Shown piece after piece: positions 25,598-34,245 of a DNA stretch of 64,000 nt. Source of the DNA: Provencibacterium sp. GTDB taxonomy: Bacteria > Bacillota > Clostridia > Oscillospirales > Ruminococcaceae. Every line of letters begins with the position of its first letter. The first letter of the stretch is position 1. A program made the translations under genes and the position numbers. Under the pieces are notes generated by a model. The model did no database searches. It saw only the letters and a program-made list of their open reading frames with translations, and was not told where the DNA came from. The stretch spans positions 85,877-149,876 of the forward strand of contig JAAWDS010000010.1 in NCBI GenBank assembly GCA_022793895.1, written 5' to 3'.

Positions 25598-27259
25598 ATG
25601 AAAAAAGAAAATCAGTTGGAAAAGCAGACCCCCGCTCCGGCCGCGCCGGAAAAGGGGAAGAAGTCCGGCAAGGCGAAGGCGGAGACGGTAAAAAAAGCGG
25701 CGGCTAAAGCGCCGGCCGTCAAAGCGGCCGCGGCAGAACCGGCTGCGGCGCAGCCGGCCGCCTTGCAGAAGCCGGAAACGCAGGCTATGCGCGAAACCGC
25801 CGCCGGAGCCGGGGAACGGAAAGCCGGGAAGGGAGGAAAAGGGTTGAAAATCCTGTTTGCCGCCAGCGAAGGGCTTCCCTTTATCGCTTCAGGCGGTTTA
25901 GGCGACGTAGCGGGCTCGCTGCCCAAGGCGCTCTGCGGGGAAAAGCAGGACTGCCGCGTTGTGCTGCCGCTGTATGGCGACATCAAACCGGAGATGCGCG
26001 CGAAGATGCGCTTTATCTGCGATTTCACGGTAGAGCTGGCCTGGCGGCGTCAATACTGCGGGGTTTTTGAAGCGGCCGCAGACGGCGTTACCTATTATTT
26101 CATTGATAATGAGTATTATTTCCGGCGGGGCGGTCTCTATGGCTTCTTTGACGATGGGGAGCGCTTTGCCTTCTTCTCCAAGGCGATTGTGGATATGCTG
26201 CGGTATATCGATTTTAAACCAGACATCCTGCATTGCAACGATTGGCAGACGGCGCTGGTCCCGGTATATCTCAACTGCTATTACCGCGGCTATGAGCTTT
26301 ACCGCGATATCCGGACGGTATTCACCATCCATAACATCCAATATCAAGGCCAGTACAGCCCGGATATCATCGGCGATGTGCTGGGGCTCCCGCAGGGATA
26401 TGTGGAATATGAGGACTGCTGCAATCTCATGAAAGGGGCTATCGTGCAGTCCGACATCGTTTCCACCGTAAGCCCGACCTATGCGCACGAGATTTTAGAC
26501 GAGTGGTATGCGCACGGGATGGACCGGCTGCTGCGGGAAAACAATTGGAAGCTGCGCGGCATCCTGAACGGAATCGACACGGTAGGCTATGATCCGGCGG
26601 TTGACAAGAGCCTTTATAAAAACTATTCCGCGGCCAACCCGCAGGACAAGGCGATTAACAAGCAAAACCTTCAGCGGGATATGGGCCTGTGTCAATCCGG
26701 GGATATCATGGTGATCGGAGTCGTCTCGCGATTGGTGTCGCACAAGGGGCTGGATCTCATCAAATATATCTTCCCGAAGATCATCGAGGAAGGAATGGCG
26801 GTGGTGATCCTCGGCTCCGGCGATTATATCTATGAGAACTTTTTCCAGGAAATGGCCTCCATCTATCCGGATAAGGTGGCTGTCCGGCTGGGCTTCATCC
26901 CGGACCTGGCGCGCAAAATCTATGCGGGAGCGGACGTTCTGCTCATGCCCTCGAAGAGCGAGCCCTGCGGTCTGGCCCAGATGGTAGCCTGCCGGTATGG
27001 GACGATTCCGGTGGTCCGCAAAACGGGCGGTTTGGCGGATTCCATCATCGATCTGGGCGATCCGGGCGGCTGCGGCTACACCTTCCAATCCTACAATGCG
27101 CACGACATGTTTGGCGCTATCAAGCGCGCCCAAGGGCTCTATTACAACAAGCCCGCCTGGGAGAGCGCCGTCAAGCACGCGATGGAGATGGACTTCAGTT
27201 GGAGCAAATCAGCGGCCGCATACATCCAGATGTATGAAGAATTGGCCGCACGCAGGTAA
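25598..27259 (+). CDS. glgA: Glycogen synthase GlgA with a basic Ala/Lys/Pro-rich N-terminal extension
   Basis: A GT5 enzyme that transfers glucose from ADP-glucose to glycogen. The GT5 core starts near residue 83 (LKILFAASEGLPF, then ASGGLGDV, a variant of KxGGLGDV) and ends in the usual C-terminal domain (SKSEPCGLAQMVA). The first 82 residues are a low-complexity Lys/Ala/Pro/Glu-rich tail. An internal TTG at 25844, at the exact place where ordinary GlgA begins, has GGGAGG 9 bp upstream. Two products, or only the short one, are therefore possible. Last gene of glgBCDA. Confidence 0.95.
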   Translation: MKKENQLEKQTPAPAAPEKGKKSGKAKAETVKKAAAKAPAVKAAAAEPAAAQPAALQKPETQAMRETAAGAGERKAGKGGKGLKILFAASEGLPFIASGGLGDVAGSLPKALCGEKQDCRVVLPLYGDIKPEMRAKMRFICDFTVELAWRRQYCGVFEAAADGVTYYFIDNEYYFRRGGLYGFFDDGERFAFFSKAIVDMLRYIDFKPDILHCNDWQTALVPVYLNCYYRGYELYRDIRTVFTIHNIQYQGQYSPDIIGDVLGLPQGYVEYEDCCNLMKGAIVQSDIVSTVSPTYAHEILDEWYAHGMDRLLRENNWKLRGILNGIDTVGYDPAVDKSLYKNYSAANPQDKAINKQNLQRDMGLCQSGDIMVIGVVSRLVSHKGLDLIKYIFPKIIEEGMAVVILGSGDYIYENFFQEMASIYPDKVAVRLGFIPDLARKIYAGADVLLMPSKSEPCGLAQMVACRYGTIPVVRKTGGLADSIIDLGDPGGCGYTFQSYNAHDMFGAIKRAQGLYYNKPAWESAVKHAMEMDFSWSKSAAAYIQMYEELAARR

Positions 27260-27356
27260 AAAAGCAAGGTCTGCAAGCCGGAGGAGCGGCCCCTTTTTTA
27301 CGGCCGGTTCTATTCTATGGGCGCGCTCTTTTTTACAGAGCGGGAAAGAAATCTAA

Positions 27357-27395
27357 AACGCCCCCTTTTCGCTTTCCCTGCGAAAAGGGGGCGTT
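27357..27395. terminator. Hairpin between glgA and the convergent cofE-like gene
   Basis: Perfect 16-bp arms (27357-27372 and 27380-27395) around a 7-nt loop. A short A run before it would give U residues on the minus strand, so it can serve both convergent genes. Confidence 0.7.
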
Positions 27396-27410
27396 GCCGT
27401 TTCTGATTTC

Positions 27411-28601
27411 TTAGTCGGTGTAGTTATCAAAATACCCTTGGATCAGGATGATGGGCGTCCCCTTGTCGCCGCTGCCTGAGGTCAGGTCACAGAGCGAACC
27501 GATCAGGTCGGTCAAGCGGCGGGGGGTAGTGCCTTCCGAGGCCATATCCCCGACGAGATCCTTCTTTTTGTGGGCGATGCGATCGGCAATCGCCTCTTTC
27601 AGCGCCTCGCCGTTCAGCCCGGCAAAATCATTATCCGCCAGATATTTGATTTTGAGCTCGTTCGGCGTTCCTACTAAGCCCGCCGTATGGCCGGGGGAGA
27701 CCACCGGATCGGCCAGCTCCCAGATCTTTCCGACCGGGTCCTTGAAAGCGCCGTCGCCATAAACGAGCACCTCAATGTGCTTGCCGGTCTCGGCCAGGAA
27801 ACGCTGCTGCACCTCGTTTACAAACGCGTCGCATCCGCGCGGGAAGAGCTTCACGCTCTGTTCGGTGGATTTGTTGGATCCGAGCAGGCCATAATCCGCG
27901 TTGAAGCCGCTGCCGTCGACCGGGGCGGTCATCAGCTCGTCGAGCCCAATGGCGGTCTTTGCCCCGGCGGCCTTCAGCAGCCGCTTGGTGCGCGCGCGGG
28001 TGTGGATGTCGCAGCAGAGCACCCGATCGGCATAGGGGAGGATCGCTTCGGGGCGGTTGGCAAAGATAACCTCCAGCTCCGCCCCTTCCTCGCGGATGAG
28101 CTGGCTGTAGTATTCCACATAGTCCACGCCGGTGAAGCGGTGCTTCTCATAGCCGAACACCGCGCGGTAACGCTCCAGGCTCAGCACGTCGGTATAGGGA
28201 TCGATGCCGCTGCTGTCGAGCGCATCCTCCTCAATGAGATGGTTGCCCACCTCGTCGGCCGGGTAACTGAGCATTAAAACGATCTTCTTAGCGCCCGCCG
28301 CGATGCCCCGCAGGCAGATAGCAAACCGGTTACGGCTCAGAATGGGGAACAACACGCCTACCGTGCCGCCGCCCAGCTTTTCACGCACATCCGCCGCAAT
28401 CTGCTGGACGCTGGCGTAATTCCCTTGGGCGCGGGCTACCACCGCCTCCGTTACCCCTACTACATCACGGTCGCGCAGGGCGAACCCTTCGCTTTTGGCT
28501 GCCTCCAGCACCGAGCGGACCGTAATGGCGGCCATATCGTCCCCTTCGCGGATGATGGGGGCGCGGATACCGCGGGAAACCGTTCCTACCATTCTCGCCA
28601 T
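27411..28601 (-). CDS. Coenzyme F420-0:L-glutamate ligase (CofE)-like protein
   Basis: A 396-residue member of the CofE family, the long form common in Bacillota that do not make F420. It shows VGVTEAVVARAQGN near residue 48, SRNRFAICLRGIA near 90 and a C-terminal KGTPIILIQGYFDNY. Its true substrate in such bacteria is unknown, and no other F420 gene is in the window. ATG 28601 is preceded by GAGGGA. It is monocistronic, convergent with the glg operon. Confidence 0.88.
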   Translation of the reverse strand: MARMVGTVSRGIRAPIIREGDDMAAITVRSVLEAAKSEGFALRDRDVVGVTEAVVARAQGNYASVQQIAADVREKLGGGTVGVLFPILSRNRFAICLRGIAAGAKKIVLMLSYPADEVGNHLIEEDALDSSGIDPYTDVLSLERYRAVFGYEKHRFTGVDYVEYYSQLIREEGAELEVIFANRPEAILPYADRVLCCDIHTRARTKRLLKAAGAKTAIGLDELMTAPVDGSGFNADYGLLGSNKSTEQSVKLFPRGCDAFVNEVQQRFLAETGKHIEVLVYGDGAFKDPVGKIWELADPVVSPGHTAGLVGTPNELKIKYLADNDFAGLNGEALKEAIADRIAHKKKDLVGDMASEGTTPRRLTDLIGSLCDLTSGSGDKGTPIILIQGYFDNYTD

Positions 28602-28860
28602 GTTCTAATCCCTCTTTCTTGTTTGTCAAACCGGAACGGAGCCGTTCTCGGTTTACAGGTTCATAGGGAGGGTATCCCCACCGGATTATTATATACGAAA
28701 CCGGGAGATAAGTAAAGCCTCGATTTTGCGGGAGCTTCCGGATGGATGCGGCAGGGGCCCGGATGCTTTGCACTTTCCGGCCGTCTTGATTGCTGCCGCC
28801 GGGGGATGGGACCATCCCAGCGCTTTTTGCAGCGTCCTTTTAAAAAATCGCGGATATCTC

Positions 28861-28889
28861 TTGATTTCTGTTCGTGTCCGTGCTATAAT
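28861..28889 (+). promoter_or_regulatory. Promoter of tRNA-Pro
   Basis: -35 TTGATT (28861-28866) and perfect -10 TATAAT (28884-28889), 17 bp apart, 41 bp before the mature tRNA. The rest of 28602-28860 shows nothing supportable. Confidence 0.7.
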
Positions 28890-28930
28890 ATAAAAGCTAG
28901 CCTGGAGGGAGATGTTTCTCCAGTTGATGT

Positions 28931-29006
28931 CTGGGTGTGGCGCAGATGGTAGCGCGCTACCTTGGGGTGGTAGAGGCCGTGGGTTCAAATCCCGCCACTC
29001 AGACCA
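28931..29006 (+). tRNA. tRNA-Pro (anticodon GGG)
   Basis: Acceptor CTGGGTG pairs with CACTCAG, followed by A and an encoded CCA (29004-29006). The anticodon stem CTACC/GGTAG encloses the loop TTGGGGT, so the anticodon is GGG. The T-arm GGGTTCAAATCCC is normal. Confidence 0.95.
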
Positions 29007-29046
29007 AAAATCCGAAGCCTGTGTGTTATGCGGGCTTCGGATTTTT
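29006..29046 (+). terminator. Terminator of tRNA-Pro
   Basis: Perfect 14-bp arms (29006-29019 and 29033-29046) ending in a T run, directly after the tRNA. Confidence 0.85.
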
Positions 29047-29098
29047 CTTTGGTTGGTATGGATTTTAACGCTAAATGAAAATAAGGCCGCCTATCGGT

Positions 29099-29146
29099 AA
29101 GCGGAGCTTCCGCCTGAGAAACCAGGCCGGAGGCTCCGCTTTTTTG
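29099..29146 (+). terminator. Second hairpin terminator after tRNA-Pro
   Basis: GCGGAGC (29101-29107) pairs with GCTCCGC (29133-29139), followed by TTTTTT. It may back up the tRNA terminator. Nothing else is seen between 29047 and 29239. Confidence 0.5.
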
Positions 29147-29239
29147 GGGACGGCAATCTCTTATCCATGGACGCGGGGATGGGGCCTTCCGTCTGTTTCA
29201 GCAAAGATCCGGTGAAAATCCCCTGGACTTTCTTGCCCT

Positions 29240-30001
29240 TTAAAGCTCGCAGGTAAACAGGCGGATCTCCTCTGCATCCTCTCCGTAAGCCAAGGACGCC
29301 GTCTTTTTTCCGCGGTTCCCGATAGCTATTGAATTTCCAATACAGCTCCATCCCTTCCAATTCCCATCCGCTATCGGGCCGACGTTGCTGACCGATAGGA
29401 TATCGATACCATATTTTCGGGACAGATAGGTAAACGGTTCCGTCCATTCCTCGCCATAGGCATGGTTGAGTCTTTCAGGAGAAACTGCCCAGGAGGAGGG
29501 GGCGAGTATCAGCCGGGCCCCCATCTTTGCCATGCTTTCCCCAATCATAATGGCGGGCATCAGGTTGTCCGCGCAGATATCGATCCCGATCTTTCCCATG
29601 GGGGTATCGTAAACCCTGATTCGATCGCCGGTTTCATACATCGGTTCTACGTTTTGTACAAGGTTGATTTTACGGTATTTTCCCAGAAGCTCTCCGGTTT
29701 TTGAGATAAAGACGGCGGTATTGAAAATTTTATCCCCTTCTCTTTCGGTAATCCCCGCTACAAGATAGATATGGAACTGCTTGGCTAACCCCTGCATAAA
29801 TTGAACGGTGGACCCTCCCGGAACGGGCTGCGCAAATTTATTTGCAGAGGCGCTGGCCCATCCGAGATCGCAGCACTCTGGAAATAGCGCTATGTCGGCG
29901 TCCTGCACGCGTTTTAAGGTCTGCTGCATGTGTTCCAGGTTGGTTTCCAAGGCGTTTGGAACAACGCGAATCTGCATCATTGCCACTGTACATGTCGGCA
30001 T
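29240..30001 (-). CDS. Carbon-nitrogen hydrolase (nitrilase superfamily)
   Basis: A 253-residue amidase/nitrilase-fold enzyme. The catalytic triad is visible as Glu42 (LFPECCD), Lys111 (KYRKINL) and Cys143 (DICADN). It would hydrolyse an amide, nitrile or carbamoyl C-N bond; the substrate cannot be named. ATG 30001 has AAAGGGG about 9 bp upstream. It ends an operon encoding a CUT1-type sugar importer (permeases and binding protein), an unusual pairing suggesting an imported amide-bearing compound. Confidence 0.9.
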   Translation of the reverse strand: MPTCTVAMMQIRVVPNALETNLEHMQQTLKRVQDADIALFPECCDLGWASASANKFAQPVPGGSTVQFMQGLAKQFHIYLVAGITEREGDKIFNTAVFISKTGELLGKYRKINLVQNVEPMYETGDRIRVYDTPMGKIGIDICADNLMPAIMIGESMAKMGARLILAPSSWAVSPERLNHAYGEEWTEPFTYLSRKYGIDILSVSNVGPIADGNWKGWSCIGNSIAIGNRGKKTASLAYGEDAEEIRLFTCEL

Positions 30002-30028
30002 TCGGTCTATCCCCTTTTCTGAAATGTT

Positions 30029-30862
30029 TTAAGATTTTACGGCTCCGTCCGTTAGGCCGCCGATGATGTGCCGCTGCAAGAACGCATAAACAATCATAAT
30101 GGGCAGCATCGATATTAAGAACGAGGCGAAGGCTAGATTATAATCAAAGCTGTATTGCCCTTTGAAATTGTATTGGAATAACGGCAGCGTCCACTGTTCC
30201 GAGGAACGGTTGAGCATGATCAGCGGTAATTGGAAGTCGTTCCAAATCCATAGGGCGTCCATAATGAAGAGCGTTACCAAAATCGGCTTCATTAAGGGGA
30301 AAACCACAGAGAAGAACGTCCGGAAAGCAGAACAGCCGTCGATATGCGCGGCCTCTTCCATCTCCATTGGAATTGATTTTAAATAATTTACACACAGGAA
30401 AACCCCCTGCGCGTTCGCTAAGGTGATGTATAGAAGAATAATCCCCGTCTGGTTCGTCAGATTCATACGGCTCATGAATTTTACCAACGGAAGCATGATA
30501 ACTTGGAACGGCACAAAAATCCCCGCCAAGAAATAGATATGTAAAAATCGAAAATAACGGCTGTCCTTGTTCCGCGAGATCGCGTAGGAGCTTAAGGAAA
30601 CGAAACATAGAATGACCGCCAGAGAGACGGCGGTAATCACGACGGAATTCACCAGAAAATAGAGGAAGTTTTCTGCGCGCACAACCGTTTTTAAATTATC
30701 TAAATAGAGCTGTCTGGGGAAAGAAAAAAAGTTTTCTGCGGATTCGGCAGGCGTTTTAAAGGCTACGATGACCGTTAAATACATCGGAAAAAGAATAAGC
30801 AATAGCCCTAAAACCAGGAAAGCATAAATCAGAATCTTTAAAGACAATCTCTTCTTGTTCAT
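30029..30862 (-). CDS. Carbohydrate ABC transporter permease, MalG type
   Basis: A 277-residue inner-membrane permease with six predicted segments and an EAA loop (EEAAHIDGCSAFRTFFSVVFP near 190). ATG 30862 overlaps the TGA of the upstream permease (ATGA). It forms the channel with the MalF-type protein; the ATPase must be supplied from elsewhere. Its codon use and lower GC content differ from the Lpl operons, as for the whole 29.2-34.1 kb block, suggesting separate acquisition. Confidence 0.92.
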   Translation of the reverse strand: MNKKRLSLKILIYAFLVLGLLLILFPMYLTVIVAFKTPAESAENFFSFPRQLYLDNLKTVVRAENFLYFLVNSVVITAVSLAVILCFVSLSSYAISRNKDSRYFRFLHIYFLAGIFVPFQVIMLPLVKFMSRMNLTNQTGIILLYITLANAQGVFLCVNYLKSIPMEMEEAAHIDGCSAFRTFFSVVFPLMKPILVTLFIMDALWIWNDFQLPLIMLNRSSEQWTLPLFQYNFKGQYSFDYNLAFASFLISMLPIMIVYAFLQRHIIGGLTDGAVKS

Positions 30863-31743
30863 TGCTGCCCGACCTCTTTTCTGCTGAGAAGTTTCGTTTG
30901 AATCACCGAGAGGAAGACGATGATGATCAGCAAGATAATGGACTGGGCTACGCCATAAGCAAATTGATATTGCCGGAAGCCTTGCTGATAGATGATGTAA
31001 GCGATGGATTCGGTCGCTCTCCCCGGCCCGCCGTCGGTCATCGCAACGATATAGTCAAAGACGGTCAACCCGGATTTTACGACTAAAACAAGATTGATGC
31101 TTAGCATGGGAATTAAAAACGGAATGGTAATAAACCGGAATTTCTGAATCCCATTTGCCCCGTCGATGGTGGCCGCCTCATAAAGATCCTTTGGAACGCT
31201 CTGCAATCCCGCCAAAAAGACAATGGCGGGCATAGCGGCCCCTTGCCAGATATTTGTAATCAAAATTCCCCAAATCGCTAATTGGGGATTTCCCAACAGA
31301 TTGCTTTGCAAACATTCGATGCCGAACCGCTCCCCCAATTGAGGGACCGCCCGATAGAAAATTTGATTGAAGATTAGCCCTACCGTAATTAAACTTAATA
31401 CGGCCGGAAAGAAATAAACGGAACGGAAAAACCCCTTGGCTTTTATCTCAGCGTTGAGCAAAAGGGCTATCGCCAGTGAAATAACGATCACCGCGGCGAC
31501 AAGAATGAAGGTGTATTGGAAGGTAAACCGGAAGGAGTTCCAAAACCGGCCGTCTTGGAAGCTGTTCAGATAGTTATCCAGCCCGATAAAGCGGTAGCTT
31601 TTGGACATTCCATCCCAATCGGTCAGGCTATAGTAAACCCCGGAGACGACAGGGATACCGAAAAAGAAGCTGTAGAGAACCAACGACGGTAAGCTCATGA
31701 TGTAAAAAGGCATTTTTTTGTTGGGGGATTTTGGTTTGCGCAT
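30859..31743 (-). CDS. Sugar ABC transporter permease, MalF type
   Basis: A 294-residue permease of a CUT1 importer with six predicted membrane helices. EAATIDGANGIQKFRFITIP near residue 186 is the EAA loop. It follows the binding-protein gene by 50 bp and is coupled to the MalG-type gene. Substrate unknown; see the nitrilase at the end of the operon. Confidence 0.92.
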   Translation of the reverse strand: MRKPKSPNKKMPFYIMSLPSLVLYSFFFGIPVVSGVYYSLTDWDGMSKSYRFIGLDNYLNSFQDGRFWNSFRFTFQYTFILVAAVIVISLAIALLLNAEIKAKGFFRSVYFFPAVLSLITVGLIFNQIFYRAVPQLGERFGIECLQSNLLGNPQLAIWGILITNIWQGAAMPAIVFLAGLQSVPKDLYEAATIDGANGIQKFRFITIPFLIPMLSINLVLVVKSGLTVFDYIVAMTDGGPGRATESIAYIIYQQGFRQYQFAYGVAQSIILLIIIVFLSVIQTKLLSRKEVGQQ

Positions 31744-31793
31744 GATGAAATACCTCCTTAGGAAAGTAATAAAGAGCCCCTAAGGGCTCCCTA

Positions 31794-33059
31794 TTACTTT
31801 GCCGTATTGGCCCATAAATCGTTCATGGCTGTTTTAAACGCATCCACATCCTGGGATACAATCAACTGTTGGCATAAAGCCGGTTCATTCGCGGCAATAT
31901 CCGTCGTGTGCAGGCCCATGAGCTGCGGGAAGGTCTTTCCTGCCTCCACATATTGAACCAGCGGGGCAATGGCTTCCAGCGCCGCATTCCCGCCCTCAAT
32001 GGCGGTTGGAACCTGGATGGCTTCCGAATAGAGCTTTGCCGTTTCGGGCGTCATCATATACCGGACAAATTCTAAGGCCGCTTGTTTGTTTTCAGAATCC
32101 TTCGTGACGTCAAAGGCCAGATCGACTCCAATTTCAACCCTGGTTTCCTCAGCCGTGTTTCCCGGTACTGCAAACACGCCGAACTCAAATTCCGGATTTG
32201 CCTGCTTAATCGGGTCCAACGCCCAAATGCCCTGCATGAATAGGCTGCTTTTTCCGGTGGCAAAGCTGCTGATGGCATCGTCGTAGCTGGTGCCTAGGGA
32301 GTCCTTCTGCCCAAAACGGTTGCGCAGATCCAGCATCCTGGAGGCGGTCTGTTGGATGCCGGCGTCTTCCGTCAGGTTGACCGAGCCTTCCTTACAGCCT
32401 TGATAGGCGTCTAAAAAGCCGGTATCCCAAACGCCGGTATTAAACATAAATTCCTGTTCCACCGTCCAGGAATCCTTATCAGGGAACATGAAGGGAGTTT
32501 TCCCCGCGGAAAGCAGCTTTTCGCAAACCGAAATCAATTCGTCATAGGTGGCCGGAACCTTCAGGTTTAATTCTTCAAAATCTTTGACGGAGTAAAAGAT
32601 CCCGTAGGTGTTTAACGCCAACGGCGCCGTATAGATCTTTCCGTCGGGCCGGGTGCTGATTTCCAGGGCCGTTTGGTTGACCGTTTCCATGTAGGGCTCG
32701 TTCGTTAAATCCTCCAGCAGCCCGCTATCCACATACTGCCCATAATTTGCCTGCATCGGCCAGTCGGTAAAAACTTCCGGCAAATCCCCCGAAGCGGCTC
32801 TGGTGGCGATGACCGTTGTGGCCTCCGCCGGGCTGTTCAATTGAACGGTTACTTTATCTTGCGATTCATTGTATTGACTCACAATTTTTGTCAGTACGTC
32901 GATGCTCTCCCTTTTCTGATTGAGGAGTTCAATGGTAACGGCCTTTTGGGGGTCCGCAGCCGGCGCGCCGTCTTTTGTATCGGACCGGCAAGCCGTAGCC
33001 ATGACAGCCATTGAAGATGCAAGCAGCATAGATAACAGAACACGCATGGATCGTTTCAT
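31794..33059 (-). CDS. Extracellular solute-binding lipoprotein (family 1)
   Basis: A 421-residue binding protein with a lipobox MATAC (lipidated Cys24) and the usual family-1 body. GGAGGAAAAA precedes ATG 33059. It is the first gene of the importer-nitrilase operon and is divergent from an AraC-family regulator, 155 bp away, which probably controls it. Ligand unknown. Confidence 0.92.
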   Translation of the reverse strand: MKRSMRVLLSMLLASSMAVMATACRSDTKDGAPAADPQKAVTIELLNQKRESIDVLTKIVSQYNESQDKVTVQLNSPAEATTVIATRAASGDLPEVFTDWPMQANYGQYVDSGLLEDLTNEPYMETVNQTALEISTRPDGKIYTAPLALNTYGIFYSVKDFEELNLKVPATYDELISVCEKLLSAGKTPFMFPDKDSWTVEQEFMFNTGVWDTGFLDAYQGCKEGSVNLTEDAGIQQTASRMLDLRNRFGQKDSLGTSYDDAISSFATGKSSLFMQGIWALDPIKQANPEFEFGVFAVPGNTAEETRVEIGVDLAFDVTKDSENKQAALEFVRYMMTPETAKLYSEAIQVPTAIEGGNAALEAIAPLVQYVEAGKTFPQLMGLHTTDIAANEPALCQQLIVSQDVDAFKTAMNDLWANTAK

Positions 33060-33214
33060 TTTTTCCTCCGTTTCCGTTCATCGAAGTGAGTGTTCGAGCT
33101 TTACAAAGATATCCTTGTTATAGTAATATAATAATGTCATGGCGGGATTTTATCTTATACTATTTTGATGAAAATTAACAATATTCTGTCCTTTGACGGG
33201 GGAGGGGCGATAGG

Positions 33215-34093
33215 TTGTATTTACGAAGCAGCGGATTGAAGGAAGGCGTTCAGCACGGCAGCCCTTCGCTGCCGGTGGTCGTATATACCCCCTCTCTGGA
33301 CAGGTTCTGCACACGGCTGGCCGCCCATTGGCACGAGGAGATGGAGGTTAGCTTGGTCCAAAAGGGGGAGGCGGTCTATTCCATCGATGCGGTTGAATAT
33401 CCGGTGAAGCAAGGGGATATTTTAATCATTCCTCCCCGTTCGCTGCATTCCGGTCATTTTGTTGCCGGAAAGGACAGCCAAAATATAACGGTTCTTTTTA
33501 ATCCCTCTATTTTGGTCTCTTCCTCCAAGGATATCTGCAACAGTCAATACATCCTGCCGCTTCAAGAGTGCCAGCTCCCGATTTCCAACCACATTTCGGC
33601 GGATACGGAAGCGGCGTATAGAATTTCGGAAAGCATAAGAAGCATTTCCAACGCTATTGAAAAGCAAGCGGAAGCGTTCGTCTTAAAAATGAAAGCCTCT
33701 TTATTCGATTTGCTTTATGAAATTATACTCGCTTCTCCCAAGGAAAAAACGGTTCCCGCCGCCAATATTGCCATTGAAAAAATCAAGCTGGCCTTAGAAT
33801 ATATCCAAATGAATTATATGAAAAAGATATATATCAAGGAGCTAGCGGATCTTACGAATTATAGCGAATCCTATTTTTCTAAGATTTTTAAACAGGCAGC
33901 GCAATGCTCCTGCACCGATTACATCAACCAATATCGGATTATGGTGGCGCAGGATCAACTGATTCAAACCTCAAAGCCCATTACAGAGATTGCATTGGAT
34001 GTAGGCTTTGAAAATATTTCCTATTTCTGTAAGGAATTTTTGCAGCTGAACCAGATGACGGCGCGGCAATACCGGGACGCATATAAAAATTAA
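33215..34093 (+). CDS. AraC-family regulator with N-terminal cupin sensor
   Basis: A 292-residue regulator. The N-terminal ~150 residues form a cupin-like ligand domain (HWHEEMEVSLVQKGEAVYSI near 38-57, KQGDILIIPPRSLHSG). The C-terminal ~100 residues hold the two AraC helix-turn-helix motifs (IKELADLTNYSESYFSKIFK, and ITEIALDVGFENISYFCKEF). It starts at TTG 33215 with GGGAGGGG upstream. It likely senses a sugar-like ligand and activates the divergent importer-nitrilase operon. Confidence 0.92.
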   Translation: MYLRSSGLKEGVQHGSPSLPVVVYTPSLDRFCTRLAAHWHEEMEVSLVQKGEAVYSIDAVEYPVKQGDILIIPPRSLHSGHFVAGKDSQNITVLFNPSILVSSSKDICNSQYILPLQECQLPISNHISADTEAAYRISESIRSISNAIEKQAEAFVLKMKASLFDLLYEIILASPKEKTVPAANIAIEKIKLALEYIQMNYMKKIYIKELADLTNYSESYFSKIFKQAAQCSCTDYINQYRIMVAQDQLIQTSKPITEIALDVGFENISYFCKEFLQLNQMTARQYRDAYKN

Positions 34094-34151
34094 ACAAAGG
34101 ACGGAATTTGAAGTCCCCGAAAGGGGACAGAACAAATTCCGGCCTTTGTTT
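34093..34151 (+). terminator. Branched terminator hairpin after the AraC gene
   Basis: AACAAAGG and CCTTTGTT plus GGAATTTG and CAAATTCC pair around an inner GTCCCC-GAAA-GGGGAC stem. A short T-rich tail (TGTT) follows. It lies immediately after the AraC stop. Confidence 0.6.
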
Positions 34152-34245
34152 GTTATGCGGCGGGTCCAACGCCCCGGCGTTTTTTGAGCGCCTGCGCTTA
34201 TGTATCACAAGGGGAGGTTTATGCGGGGGCCGCAAGCGGAGACGC

